From positions 124,001 to 188,000 of the forward strand of contig NZ_JADKSG010000001.1 in assembly GCF_015350805.1 (NCBI RefSeq): DNA of 64,000 nucleotides, written 5' to 3'. A program made the translations under genes and the position numbers. The first letter of the stretch is position 1. Each line of letters opens with the position of its first letter. Shown here piece by piece: positions 1-10,554 of the stretch. Origin of the DNA: Herbiconiux sp. VKM Ac-1786. Lineage in GTDB: Bacteria; Actinomycetota; Actinomycetes; Actinomycetales; Microbacteriaceae. The notes under the pieces are model-generated. The model made no database searches and had not been told where the DNA came from. It worked only from the letters and a program-made list of their open reading frames with translations.

Positions 1-524
1 CGCCAGATCTCGTCGCGCGGAACGCCGAGGTTCTCGCAGCCGAAGGCGATGTCGTCGCCGATGCGGGCGAGGGCCACCTGGGAGTCGGGATCCTGCAGCA
101 CGAGTCCGGTGAGCCCGCGGGAGTCGGCGGGGAGGCGGCCACCCACGGTGAGGGAGCCCTCCTGCTCGCCCTCGTCGGATCCGCCGAGCACGCCCGCGAA
201 GGCGTGCACGAGCGTCGATTTGCCCGCCCCGGACGCGCCGAGCAGCAGCACTCGCTCCCCCGGCGCGATCGTGAGATCGAGGCCGCGGACGGCCCACTCC
301 GCGCGTCCGGCGTGGCGCCAGCCCCACCCCTCGGCCCGCAGCTCGGCGCCAGCGGCGGGCCCCTCGGCCCGCAGCTCGGCGCCAGCGGCGGCGGCGGGAG
401 TGGTGCCCCGCGCAGCGGCGGCGGGTGCCACGCCGGCCGGCCCGGACGGCTCGGCACGAGCATCCGGAACCGCACCCAGCGGCCCCGAACCCTCGCCGCG
501 CGCCACCCGAGTCACCCGCGTCAC
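1..524 (-). CDS. ECF transporter ATP-binding protein (partial, C-terminus beyond window)
   Basis: This is the ATPase of an energy-coupling-factor vitamin importer; it hydrolyses ATP at the inner face of the membrane. I read the reverse strand from a GTG at 524 whose first four bases (GTGA) overlap the stop of the S-component gene. About 174 codons are visible. After roughly 75 residues of Ala/Gly/Pro-rich sequence comes an ABC domain (EWAVRGLDLTIAPGERV), a Walker A motif GASGAGKST near residue 97 and a Q-loop LVLQDPDSQV. The signature motif and Walker B lie outside the window. The N-terminal extension contains a tandem 11-residue duplication and is unusual for this family. Coupling to a YkoE-type S component and a TPP riboswitch points to thiamine or hydroxymethylpyrimidine as substrate. 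The true start could lie inside the low-complexity stretch, closer to the ABC domain. Confidence 0.85.
   Translation of the reverse strand, partial: MTRVTRVARGEGSGPLGAVPDARAEPSGPAGVAPAAAARGTTPAAAAGAELRAEGPAAGAELRAEGWGWRHAGRAEWAVRGLDLTIAPGERVLLLGASGAGKSTLVHAFAGVLGGSDEGEQEGSLTVGGRLPADSRGLTGLVLQDPDSQVALARIGDDIAFGCENLGVPRDEIW
327..391. repeat. 33-base tandem duplication in the ECF ATPase N-terminus
   Basis: A segment of about 32 bases at 327-358 recurs almost exactly at 360-391, a period of 33 bases (11 codons). It adds two copies of a peptide containing AGAELRAEG to the N-terminal extension. It looks like a recent slipped-strand duplication in a low-complexity region that does not disturb the ABC domain. 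Confidence 0.8.
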
Positions 525-1168
525 GCCCGGGCCGACGCCTCTCGCGCCGTCACCTCGCGGCCGGCCGCGAACCGATTGAGCGCCCCCGTGGACGCGAGCG
601 CCCGCACGATCAGCCACGACAGCAGCCCCGCCACGATCGAGGCGCCGACGACGGCGGCGATCACGTAGATCGTCTTGAAGTCGCCGCCGAGGGCCGGGTA
701 CCAGAGCACGATGTCGTTGATGCCCATGGCGAGCCCTGCACCCGCGCCCGCGAGCACGGCGACGTAGGCGCGGTAGTTGCCGTAGAGGAACAGCGCGAAC
801 ACGAGCTCGGCGCCGAGGCCCTGCACGAGGCCGGCCTCGAGGGTGAGCACGCCCCACTGGGTTCCGACGAGCGCCGACACGGTGGCCGCGACGAGCTCGG
901 TGTAGATGGCGGCGCCGGGCTTCCGGATGATCAGCCCGCCGAGCACGCCGGCGAACAGCCACACGCCGCCGATGGCCGACTGGAGGCCCGGGAGCACGGC
1001 TTCGAGGCCGGCGCTGAAGGGCGAGTAGGTGAGGTTCCAGACCCAGAAGATGAGTCCGGCGGCGACGCCGATGACGCTGGCGATGACGATGTCGACCACC
1101 CGCCACTTCAGCGTCGGGCGGGGGCGGGTCGCGGCGGCGGCCGCGGGCTTGCTGATGGTGGAATGCAC
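521..1168 (-). CDS. ykoE: ECF transporter S component, YkoE family (thiamine/HMP)
   Basis: This is a membrane substrate-binding subunit of an ECF transporter, 215 residues. It has about six hydrophobic segments after a short basic N-terminus (for example VVDIVIASVIGVAAGLIFWV and YVIAAVVGASIVAGLLSWL). The pattern resembles YkoE of the YkoEDC thiamine-precursor importer. I chose the GTG at 1168 because AAAGGG lies about 8 bases before it on the minus strand; the longer frame back to 1231 would run into the riboswitch leader. The stop overlaps the GTG of the ATPase gene by four bases (GTGA), so the two are translationally coupled. A TPP aptamer upstream implies repression by thiamine pyrophosphate. 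Substrate choice between thiamine and HMP is inferred, not seen. Confidence 0.85.
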   Translation of the reverse strand: MHSTISKPAAAAATRPRPTLKWRVVDIVIASVIGVAAGLIFWVWNLTYSPFSAGLEAVLPGLQSAIGGVWLFAGVLGGLIIRKPGAAIYTELVAATVSALVGTQWGVLTLEAGLVQGLGAELVFALFLYGNYRAYVAVLAGAGAGLAMGINDIVLWYPALGGDFKTIYVIAAVVGASIVAGLLSWLIVRALASTGALNRFAAGREVTAREASARA

Positions 1169-1173
1169 TGATC

Positions 1174-1201
1174 GTGCCCTTTCATTCGGTGGAAGGGGCA
1201 C
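1174..1201 (-). promoter_or_regulatory. Candidate SD-sequestering hairpin (riboswitch expression platform)
   Basis: On the minus strand GTGCCCCTT pairs with AAAGGGCAC (one mismatch) across a 10-base loop. The 3' arm contains the AAAGGG ribosome binding site of ykoE. Lying between the TPP aptamer and the GTG start, it is well placed to block translation when TPP binds. The switching partner was not worked out. Confidence 0.55.
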
Positions 1202-1235
1202 GGGTCGGGCGAACGGCTGGAGCCGACGCACCTCG

Positions 1236-1330
1236 AGATGCCTCCCTGCGCTGGCATGATCCAGATCAGGTTCGACGGTCGAAGGTTGAGAACCTTCCTC
1301 TCAGCCCGGCTCACCGGACTCCCGTGTGCC
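1236..1330 (-). promoter_or_regulatory. TPP riboswitch (THI element)
   Basis: Read on the minus strand, this leader carries the hallmark blocks of the thiamine pyrophosphate aptamer in order: GGGAGTCCGGTGAGCC, then GGGCTGAGAGGA, a variable arm, then CCTGATCTGGATCATGCC and AGCGCAGGGAGG. The CTGAGA and CCTGATCTGGATMATGCCAGCG blocks are near consensus. It lies directly upstream of ykoE and accounts for regulation of that transporter. Confidence 0.95.
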
Positions 1331-1356
1331 ACCAGTATAGGCACCCGCCCCAGCGC

Positions 1357-1365
1357 TGTGGATAA
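1357..1365 (+). promoter_or_regulatory. TGTGGATAA box upstream of the DUF559 pseudogene
   Basis: TGTGGATAA is the exact complement of the DnaA-box consensus TTATCCACA. It lies 38 bases before the ATG at 1404. The same 9-mer, in the same orientation relative to its gene, lies 39 bases before the intact DUF559 gene at 27527. It may be a DnaA site or an extended -10-like promoter element. Confidence 0.6.
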
Positions 1366-1403
1366 CCCTCTCCGGGCCACCTCCGTCCGCCAGACTCCCG
1401 GTC

Positions 1404-2115
1404 ATGCCTCGACGAGTCGCACTTCCGCCGCACCTCGGTCGTGGCCCGTTCGGCGTCGGCGAAGGCCGCTCGGCCGGCCTCGGCGAGAAGCGGATGCGCG
1501 GCCGCGACCTCACCGCACCATTCCCTTCGACCCGCCTCCCGCTCTCCACCCCCCTCGATCTGCAGACCCGATGCCGGGCCTACTCCTCGAGGCTCCGAGC
1601 GGACGAGGTGTTCTCGCACGTCACGGCGGCACGGCTCTGGGGCCTGATCGACCCCGTCACGGCGTGGTTGCGACGAGCTCCGCCGGCGGGCCGACCGGAC
1701 GGTGGGGCGCGGTGCCCGGGCCGCACGGAGGGCGGCGGCCTTCGTCCGCGAGGGCTCGGACTCGCCGCAGGAGTCACGGCTGCGGGTGGCGCTCGTGATG
1801 TCGGGCTTACCCGAACCGGAGCTGAACCCGGAGCTCCGCCGCGCATCCGGCCGCTTCGTGGCGCGCGTCGACATGCTGTACCGCGAGGCGCGGGTGGTCG
1901 TGGAGTACGACGGCGACCAGCACCGCACCGACCGGCGTCAGTACGACCTCGACATCCGGCGGATCGACACGCTCCACGACCTCGGCTGGACGGTCGTCCG
2001 CATCCGCAGCCCCCAGATGCGGCACGGAGCGGCCGAAGCGGTAACCCTCGTGCGCGCGGCCATCGGCCGCAGCGCGATCGAGTTGCCGAATTCCGCCCTA
2101 AAACCGCCGTTTTAG
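1404..2115 (+). pseudogene. Decayed DUF559 (Vsr-like) gene, internal deletion plus frameshift
   Basis: This is a broken relative of the intact DUF559 gene at 26568-27527. The 5' part, read from ATG 1404, matches the family N-terminus: ALPPHLGRGPFGVGEG, then EKRMRGRDLTAPF, then VFSHVTAARLWGL (compare FFSHGTAALVWDC). After about 90 residues the match stops. It resumes in another reading frame around 1760 with ESRLRVALVMSGLPEPELN and the catalytic-like core RVVVEYDGDQHRTDRRQYD. About 120-130 central residues present in the paralog are missing. The 3' frame alone (ATG 1702) could encode 137 residues with the nuclease-like domain, so a short product is not excluded. The stop TAG lies inside the palindrome at 2091-2122. 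Confidence 0.75.
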
Positions 2116-2122
2116 GGCGGAA
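2091..2122. terminator. Perfect 14-bp palindrome, bidirectional terminator
   Basis: TTCCGCCCTAAAAC and GTTTTAGGGCGGAA form a perfect 14-base stem around a 4-base CGCC loop. It separates the convergent DUF559 remnant and the YtfJ-like gene. The stop codon TAG of the remnant is inside the right arm. It has no long U-run outside the stem, so terminator function is inferred from position and symmetry. Confidence 0.65.
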
Positions 2123-2151
2123 AGTGGCAAGTCGGCGGGCGGCGGGGCGGG

Positions 2152-2517
2152 CTACTTCTTGAGGGCGCGGATGATGCGGGCCAGGGCGTGGCCCGTGGTC
2201 CAGACGAGGGGGATCGCGACCGCGGCGAGCGCCACCACGTTCGGCTGGAAGACCGCGGTGCCGTTCGACGCGACGTAGGCGCCGATCGGGATCGTCGCGC
2301 CGCCGCCGCCGAAGCCCTCGCCGCCGGCGTCGCCCGCGGCGATGCGCTCGGTGACGGTGCCGGGCGAGGAGGCGTTGCCCGTGCCGCCGCCGAAGCCCGA
2401 CCAGGCGAGCGCGACGGGAACGATCGTCGAGCCGTCGATCTCGACGGGGGCGCCGTAGGCGGCGTCGATGCCCAGCTTCTTGAGGGAGTCGGTCAGGGAT
2501 TCCACGAGGTCGGCCAT
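2152..2517 (-). CDS. GerW/YtfJ family protein
   Basis: A 121-residue protein of the spore_YtfJ (GerW) family, which is found in many non-sporulating actinobacteria with unknown role. It has the family layout: an N-terminal helix (ADLVESLTDSLKKLG), a segment with EIDGSTIVPVALAWSGFGGG, a glycine-rich stretch GGEGFGGGGATIPIGAY, and a C-terminal hydrophobic helix VVALAAVAIPLVWTTGHAL ending in basic residues (RIIRALKK). It is single-copy here, convergent with the DUF559 remnant and divergent from glgX. The ATG at 2517 lies 6 bases after a TAGCGT hexamer on the minus strand and there is no Shine-Dalgarno sequence, so a leaderless message is likely. No sporulation role is implied. Confidence 0.75.
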   Translation of the reverse strand: MADLVESLTDSLKKLGIDAAYGAPVEIDGSTIVPVALAWSGFGGGTGNASSPGTVTERIAAGDAGGEGFGGGGATIPIGAYVASNGTAVFQPNVVALAAVAIPLVWTTGHALARIIRALKK

Positions 2518-2523
2518 GCGCCA

Positions 2524-2529
2524 ACGCTA
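2524..2529 (-). promoter_or_regulatory. Candidate -10 (TAGCGT), leaderless start
   Basis: TAGCGT on the minus strand ends 6 bases before the ATG of the YtfJ-like gene, leaving no room for a 5' leader. It is one of seven such arrangements in the window. Confidence 0.4.
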
Positions 2530-2656
2530 CCGCGCAGGCGAGCGCGGGTACAGAGCCAGCAGGGGGCCCAGCGATGTGGAGCCACGCCGAGAACCCGGTA
2601 CGGTAAGGGCCGACCCCGCACGACGTCACCACGATCACCACCCATGAGGAGACCAG

Positions 2657-4858
<2,202 letters not shown>

Positions 4859-4890
4859 GGAGGGCCCCGAACCACGAAAGAGGGCAGCGG

Positions 4891-7260
4891 ATGCGCACCC
4901 CCCGTTCCACGTACCGCTTCCAGCTCACGGCCGACTTCACCCTGCAGGACGCGGCGCGACAGGTGCCCTACCTGAAGCGCCTCGGGGTGGACTGGGTCTA
5001 CCTCTCCCCCATCCTCCAGGCCGAGGACGGCTCCGAGCACGGCTACGACGTCACCGACCACTCCCGCATCGACGTGTCGCGGGGCGGCGAGGAGGGCCTG
5101 CGCGAGCTCTCCCAGGCCGCGCACGACGAGGGCCTCGGCGTGCTCGTCGACATCGTGCCGAACCACGTCGGTGTCGCGACCCCGTCGCAGAACCCCTGGT
5201 GGTGGGACCTTCTGAAGCACGGCCGCGAAAGCCGCTACGCCGAGGCCTTCGACATCGACTGGGAGGCCGGCGGCGGACGCCTGCTGCTGCCCGTTCTCGG
5301 CGACGACTCGCTCGACGCGCTCACCCTCGAGGACGACCGCACGATCCTCGCCTACTACGACAACCGCTACCCCGTCGCTCCCGGCACGGCCGACGACGGG
5401 GCGGATGCGCAGACGGTGCACGAGCGTCAGAGCTACGAACTGGTGAACTGGCGCCGTGAGGGCACCGACCTGAACTACCGCCGCTTCTTCGCCGTGTCGA
5501 CACTCGCCGCCATCCGCGTCGAGGAGCCCTGGGTGTTCGACGAGTCGCACGCCGAGATCGGCCGCTGGTTCCGCGAGGGGCTCGTCGACGGGCTGCGGGT
5601 CGACCACCCCGACGGCCTCGCCGACCCGGGCGGGTACATCGAGCGGCTCAGCGAGCTGACCGGCGGCGCGTACATCCTGATCGAGAAGATCCTCGAGGGC
5701 GACGAGCCGCTCGAGCCGTCCTGGCCCTCGGCCGGCACCACGGGCTACGACGCCCTCGCCGGCATCGACCGCCTGTTCGTCGACCCCGACGGCGAGGCGG
5801 GGCTCGACCGGCTCGACGTCGCCCTGCGCGAGAGCGACGGCGACGGGTTCACTGCCGAGGGCGCCGCCGCAGACCGCTACCGCGCCATGATCCACGACAC
5901 CAAGCGCGACGTGGCCGACGGCATCCTGCAGGCAGAGGTTCGCCGCCTGGCCCGCGACATCGAACGCGCCGGCGGGCTGCCGACCCCCACCGAGAAGACG
6001 GTGGTCCAGGATGCCCTCGCCGAGCTCCTGGCCTGCTTCCCCGTCTACCGCTCCTACCTCCCCGCCGGTCGCGAGCACCTCGACGAGGCGCTCGAGCTCG
6101 CACTGCACCACCGCCCCGACCTCGACGCCGTGCTGCGGGAGGTCGCCGAGGTGCTCGGCCGCACGGGCACCGCCCCGAGCGTCCGGTTCCAGCAGACGTC
6201 GGGCATGGTGATGGCGAAGGGCGTGGAGGACTGCGCGTTCTACCGCTTCACCCGCCTGACGAGCCTCACCGAGGTGGGCGCCGACCCCGACGACTTCAGC
6301 TGGAGCCCCGAGCGCTTCCACGCGGCGCAGCAGCGCCGGCTCGCGACCGAGCCGCACTCGATGACCACGCTCTCGACCCACGACACCAAGCGCTCCGAGG
6401 ACGTGCGGGCCCGCATCACGGCGCTCGCCGAGATTCCCGACGGCTGGGCCGGAACGCTCGAGAAGCTGCGCTCGCGCCACCCGCTTGGCGACGGCCCGCT
6501 CGAGAACCTGCTCTGGCAGGCGATCGTCGGGGCGTGGCCGATCAGCCGCGAGCGCGCCCAGGCTTACGCCACGAAGGCCTCGCGCGAGGCCGGGAACACG
6601 ACCGCCTGGCTCGACGTGGACGAGGAGTTCGAAAAGCGGATGGCCGCCGCGATCGACGCCGTCTACGACGACGAGATCACGGCCGGCCTCGTGACGAGCG
6701 CGGTGGCGGCCGTCGAGGGCGCCGGCCGGTCGAACTCGCTCGGCGAGAAGCTCGTGCAGCTGACCACCACGGGCATGCCCGACGTGTACCAGGGCTCCGA
6801 GCTGTGGGACCTCTCGCTCGTCGACCCCGACAACCGACGCCCGGTCGACTACGGGCTGCGCTCCGACCTGCTGGCCGCGATCGAGGCCGGAGAGCCGCCG
6901 GTGCTCGAGGAGGGCGCCGACGACACCGGTGCCGTGAAGCTCCTCGTCACCACGTCGGCGCTGAAACTGCGCCGCGACCGTCCCGAGCTGTTCGAGGGCT
7001 ACACGCCGCTCGAGCCGCGCGGCTCGGCCGCCCGCCACGCGGTCGCCTTCGACCGCGGCGGCGCCATAACCGTCGTCACCCGGCTGCCGATCGGGCTCGC
7101 CCGGCACGGCGGCTGGGACGACACCACCCTCGAGCTGCCCGAGGCGCGGAACGGCTACGCCGACACGCTGACCGGCCGGCTCTACCGCGACGGCTCGGTG
7201 CGGCTGGCCGAGCTGCTCGGCACCTACCCCGTCGCCCTGCTGCAGAGGATCGAATCATGA
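4891..7260 (+). CDS. treY: Maltooligosyl trehalose synthase TreY
   Basis: Intramolecular transglucosylase that converts the reducing-end alpha-1,4 bond of maltooligosaccharides to alpha,alpha-1,1, giving maltooligosyl-trehalose. 789 residues, GH13. The family start [16 protein letters not shown] is followed by DIVPNHVG near residue 87, [13 protein letters not shown] near 233 (Asp nucleophile), [11 protein letters not shown] near 262 (Glu acid/base) and [14 protein letters not shown] near 494. The ATG at 4891 has an AGAGGG site about 5 bases upstream and fits the conserved N-terminus; a much longer open frame extends upstream but is antisense-type shadow. The stop overlaps the treZ start by four bases (ATGA), giving translational coupling. 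Confidence 0.95.
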   Translation: MRTPRSTYRFQLTADFTLQDAARQVPYLKRLGVDWVYLSPILQAEDGSEHGYDVTDHSRIDVSRGGEEGLRELSQAAHDEGLGVLVDIVPNHVGVATPSQNPWWWDLLKHGRESRYAEAFDIDWEAGGGRLLLPVLGDDSLDALTLEDDRTILAYYDNRYPVAPGTADDGADAQTVHERQSYELVNWRREGTDLNYRRFFAVSTLAAIRVEEPWVFDESHAEIGRWFREGLVDGLRVDHPDGLADPGGYIERLSELTGGAYILIEKILEGDEPLEPSWPSAGTTGYDALAGIDRLFVDPDGEAGLDRLDVALRESDGDGFTAEGAAADRYRAMIHDTKRDVADGILQAEVRRLARDIERAGGLPTPTEKTVVQDALAELLACFPVYRSYLPAGREHLDEALELALHHRPDLDAVLREVAEVLGRTGTAPSVRFQQTSGMVMAKGVEDCAFYRFTRLTSLTEVGADPDDFSWSPERFHAAQQRRLATEPHSMTTLSTHDTKRSEDVRARITALAEIPDGWAGTLEKLRSRHPLGDGPLENLLWQAIVGAWPISRERAQAYATKASREAGNTTAWLDVDEEFEKRMAAAIDAVYDDEITAGLVTSAVAAVEGAGRSNSLGEKLVQLTTTGMPDVYQGSELWDLSLVDPDNRRPVDYGLRSDLLAAIEAGEPPVLEEGADDTGAVKLLVTTSALKLRRDRPELFEGYTPLEPRGSAARHAVAFDRGGAITVVTRLPIGLARHGGWDDTTLELPEARNGYADTLTGRLYRDGSVRLAELLGTYPVALLQRIES

Positions 7261-9089
7261 CCGAGAACGACTACCGCGTCTGGGCGCCCCGCGCCACGGA
7301 GGTCGAGCTGGTGCTCGCCGACGGGAACGGGCGGGCCGAGCATCCGATGACCGCCGACGGCGACGGATGGTGGAGCCCGGCCGACGAGGTCGAATGGATG
7401 CCCGGGGTCGACTACGGCTACCTGCTCGACGGTGAGGGCCCCTACCCCGACCCGCGCTCGCGCCGCCAGCCCGAGGGCGTGCACGGGCTCTCGCGCACCG
7501 ACGACCCCTCGGGGTACGAGTGGCACGACGGCGACTGGACCGGTCTGCCCGTCGACAGCGCCGAGATCTACGAGCTGCACGTCGGGACGTTCACGCCCGA
7601 GGGCACGCTCGCGGCGGCCGCCGCCCCCGACAAGCTGGAGCACCTGCGCTCGATCGGGGTCACCCACGTCGAGCTGCTGCCCGTGAACGGGTTCAACGGC
7701 ACCCACAACTGGGGTTACGACGGGGTGGCGTGGTTCACCGTGCACGAGGGCTACGGGGGGCCGGACGCGTACCGCCGCTTCGTCGACGCGTGCCACGCGG
7801 CCGGGCTGGCCGTGATCCAGGACGTGGTCTACAACCATCTCGGGCCGAGCGGCAACTACCTGCCGCTGTTCGGGCCCTACCTCAGCGACGCGCACAAGAA
7901 CACCTGGGGCGTCTCGGTGAACCTCGACCAGGAGGGCTCGGCCGAGGTGCGCCGGTTCATCCTCGACAACGCGCAGATGTGGCTGCGCGACTACCACGTC
8001 GATGGGCTGCGACTGGATGCGGTGCACGCGCTGGTCGACGACAGCCCGACGCACCTGCTGGCCGAGCTGGCCGCCGAGGCCGACGCGCTGTCGGCATCGA
8101 CCGGGGTCAAGCGACTCGTGGTCGCGGAGAGCGACCTCAACGACCCGGTGATGTTCCTGCCGCGCGAGGACGACCCGCGCGCCACCGACGCCCAGGGAAC
8201 CGGATACGGGCTCGACGGGCAGTGGAGCGACGACTTCCACCACGCGGTGCACGTGAACCTGACGGGCGAGACGGCGGGCTACTACGCCGACTTCGACTCG
8301 GTGGGGGCGCTCGCGAAGGTTCTGACGCGCGGGTTCTTCCACGACGGCACCTACTCGAGCTTCCGCGAGAAGGAGCACGGCGTGCAGCTCGACCGCGCCA
8401 CCACCGCGCCGTGGCGGCTCGTCGTGGCCTCGCAGAACCACGACCAGATCGGCAACCGGGCCATCGGCGACCGCATCACTGCCACGCTCGAGCCCGACCG
8501 GCTCGCCATCGCGGCCGCGCTGACGCTGCTCGGGCCGTTCACGCCGATGCTGTTCATGGGTGAGGAGTGGGGTGCGTCGACGCCCTGGCAGTTCTTCACC
8601 TCGCACCCGGAGCCCGAGCTCGGCGAGGCGACCGCGAAGGGGCGCATCGAGGAGTTCTCGAAGCACGGCTGGGATCCGGCGATCGTGCCCGACCCGCAGG
8701 ACCCGGCGACCTTCGAGAACTCGAAGCTCGACTGGAGCGAGCTCGGTTCGCCGTCGCACGCCGGGGTGCTCGAGGTCTATCGGCGGCTCGCGGCCATCCG
8801 TCGCACGCTGCCGGCGGGATCGTCGCTGACCCTCGCCGACGTGAACGTCGAGTTCGACGAGGACGAGCGGTGGCTGGTGCTGTCGCGGCCGTCGATCGTC
8901 GTGATCGTGAACCTCGGCGACGCGCGTCTGGACGCGGGAACCGTGGCGCAGGTGGCGCCGCTCGCCGGGGACGTGCTGTTCGATTCGCACGCGGTGCTGC
9001 ACGGGCCGTCGGCGACGACGCCGGACGAGGCAGCCGGGCGTCCGGCGGGCGTGGCCGCGCGCTCGGTCGTGGTAGCTCGACAGAAGTAA
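7257..9089 (+). CDS. treZ: Malto-oligosyltrehalose trehalohydrolase TreZ
   Basis: Cleaves maltooligosyl-trehalose to release free trehalose, the last step of the TreY/TreZ route. 610 residues. It starts with an N-terminal E-set domain ([18 protein letters not shown]), then a GH13 barrel with [13 protein letters not shown] near residue 188, [10 protein letters not shown] near 250, VVAESDLND near 288 and [14 protein letters not shown] near 392. The ATG at 7257 shares the ATGA overlap with treY. The C-terminal beta domain ends at TAA 9087-9089. Together with the upstream glgX and treY it forms a complete glycogen-to-trehalose operon. Confidence 0.95.
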   Translation: MTENDYRVWAPRATEVELVLADGNGRAEHPMTADGDGWWSPADEVEWMPGVDYGYLLDGEGPYPDPRSRRQPEGVHGLSRTDDPSGYEWHDGDWTGLPVDSAEIYELHVGTFTPEGTLAAAAAPDKLEHLRSIGVTHVELLPVNGFNGTHNWGYDGVAWFTVHEGYGGPDAYRRFVDACHAAGLAVIQDVVYNHLGPSGNYLPLFGPYLSDAHKNTWGVSVNLDQEGSAEVRRFILDNAQMWLRDYHVDGLRLDAVHALVDDSPTHLLAELAAEADALSASTGVKRLVVAESDLNDPVMFLPREDDPRATDAQGTGYGLDGQWSDDFHHAVHVNLTGETAGYYADFDSVGALAKVLTRGFFHDGTYSSFREKEHGVQLDRATTAPWRLVVASQNHDQIGNRAIGDRITATLEPDRLAIAAALTLLGPFTPMLFMGEEWGASTPWQFFTSHPEPELGEATAKGRIEEFSKHGWDPAIVPDPQDPATFENSKLDWSELGSPSHAGVLEVYRRLAAIRRTLPAGSSLTLADVNVEFDEDERWLVLSRPSIVVIVNLGDARLDAGTVAQVAPLAGDVLFDSHAVLHGPSATTPDEAAGRPAGVAARSVVVARQK

Positions 9090-9131
9090 GCTTCACTGCC
9101 GACCGCGACGCGGCCCCGCGGCCCCGGCGCT

Positions 9132-10433
9132 CTAGCTGCGGGTGCCGTTGCGGTCGGCGGTCTCGCCCGACTTGGGCGCGCGCACGAGCGAGGCCGGGCG
9201 CACCATGTCGCTGCCGAAGCGGGCCGTGACGCGGTCGATCGTGAGCTCGGCCTCGCGCCAGCCCTCCGACGGCACCGTCTCGTCGGCCCAGAGCGCGGGC
9301 TGGTGCATCGTGCCGTCGGCCTCGGAGAGCTGCTCGACCCGCACGCCGATGAGCCGGATGGCCTCGCCGCGGAGCCCGACCGCGTCGAAGACGGCGACCG
9401 CCTCCTCGTAGATGCGGCGCCCGAGGTCGGTGGGCTCGGTGAGCGTGCGGGAGCGCGTGATCGTCGTGAAGTCGCTGAAGCGCAGCTTGAGGGCGACCGT
9501 GCGCCCCATCAGCCCCGCGGCCCGCAGGCGCACGGCGACCCGGCTCGCCTGGTGCAGCAGCTCGCGCTTCAGCACCTCGGTCGAGCGCTCGTCGACGTCG
9601 AAGGTGCGTTCGTGGCCGACGCTCTTCTCCTGGCTCGCCGGCACGACGGAGCGGGTGTCGATGCCCTGGGCGAGCTCATGTAGCTTCGATCCGGTGGCCT
9701 CCCCCACGGCCCGCACCAGCGCGTCGAGCGGGGTGTCGGCGATGTCGGCGACCGTGCGGAGGCCGAGCCGCTCGAGCTGCTCGGCGGTCTTCGCGCCCAC
9801 GCCCCAGAGCGCCCGCACCGGCAGGGGCCGCAGATAGGCGACCAGTTCAGAGGGGCGGATGACCAGCATGCCGTCGGGCTTGGCCCGCCCCGAGGCGAGC
9901 TTCGCCATGAACTTCGTCGGCGCCACGCCGACCGAGCAGGGCAGCCCCGTCTCGGCGAGCACCCGCGCGCGCAGGTTCTGCGCGATGATGTCGGACTCGC
10001 CGAGCAGCCGCCGGGCGCCCGAGACGTCGAGGAACGCCTCGTCGATGCTGAGCGGCTCGACGAGCGGCGTGACCTCGCGGAACAGTGCCATCACCTGACG
10101 GGAGTACTCGCGGTACAGGTGCATGTGGGGCTCGAGCACGACGGCCTTCGGGCACAGGCGCAGCGCGTTGCCGACGGGCATGGCGGAGTGCACCCCGAAG
10201 GCGCGGGCCTCGTAGGTGGCGCTCGTGACGACCGAGCGCGGCGAGTGGCCGCCGACGATGACGGGCCTGCCCTTCAGCTCCGGGTGCGAGAGCAGCTCGA
10301 CCGAGGCGAAGAACGCGTCCATGTCGACGTGCAGGATGGGCGGGCTCGGCTCTCGACCGTCCGGGCCGAGGCCCGTGCCCGCGCCGGCGTCGGCACCCCC
10401 AGAAGGGGTGCCGGGAGCCGCATCGGAGGTCAT
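9132..10433 (-). CDS. dinB: DNA polymerase IV (Y-family)
   Basis: Error-prone translesion polymerase acting on stalled forks. 433 residues. The palm motifs are clear: LHVDMDAFFASVELL near residue 34, then SIDEAFLDVSGARRLLG with the catalytic Asp-Glu pair, and CSVGVAPTKFMAKLASGRA. A little-finger domain follows (GHERTFDVDERSTEVLKREL). A Gly/Pro/Ala-rich N-terminal extension of about 30 residues precedes the polymerase core. The ATG at 10433 has GGAGG directly touching it, too close for normal use, and a TAGGCT hexamer ends 6 bases upstream, so the message may be leaderless. It is convergent with treZ. I saw no typical SOS box in the short upstream region. Confidence 0.95.
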   Translation of the reverse strand: MTSDAAPGTPSGGADAGAGTGLGPDGREPSPPILHVDMDAFFASVELLSHPELKGRPVIVGGHSPRSVVTSATYEARAFGVHSAMPVGNALRLCPKAVVLEPHMHLYREYSRQVMALFREVTPLVEPLSIDEAFLDVSGARRLLGESDIIAQNLRARVLAETGLPCSVGVAPTKFMAKLASGRAKPDGMLVIRPSELVAYLRPLPVRALWGVGAKTAEQLERLGLRTVADIADTPLDALVRAVGEATGSKLHELAQGIDTRSVVPASQEKSVGHERTFDVDERSTEVLKRELLHQASRVAVRLRAAGLMGRTVALKLRFSDFTTITRSRTLTEPTDLGRRIYEEAVAVFDAVGLRGEAIRLIGVRVEQLSEADGTMHQPALWADETVPSEGWREAELTIDRVTARFGSDMVRPASLVRAPKSGETADRNGTRS

Positions 10434-10439
10434 CCTCCG

Positions 10440-10445
10440 AGCCTA
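10440..10445 (-). promoter_or_regulatory. Candidate -10 (TAGGCT), leaderless dinB start
   Basis: TAGGCT on the minus strand ends 6 bases before the dinB ATG. A TTCGGG hexamer about 16 bases further up is a weak -35 candidate. Confidence 0.35.
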
Positions 10446-10554
10446 ATCACCACCACCGACACCCGAACCGCACAGTCGCCGCCCAGACTGGGACAGAATA
10501 CTGATCGTCGCCCGCCGCCGCGGGCGCGCTGCCCGACGACAGGACCACCGACCG

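Noticed and set aside
2152-2517. YtfJ/GerW-like gene as a sign of sporulation
   Set aside because: The family is widespread in non-sporulating actinobacteria and no other spore gene is present.
10391-10413. Perfect hairpin CGGCACCCC/GGGGTGCCG as a dinB terminator or operator
   Set aside because: It lies inside the dinB coding start (codons for the Gly/Ala/Pro-rich extension) and is short; chance in GC-rich sequence is likely.
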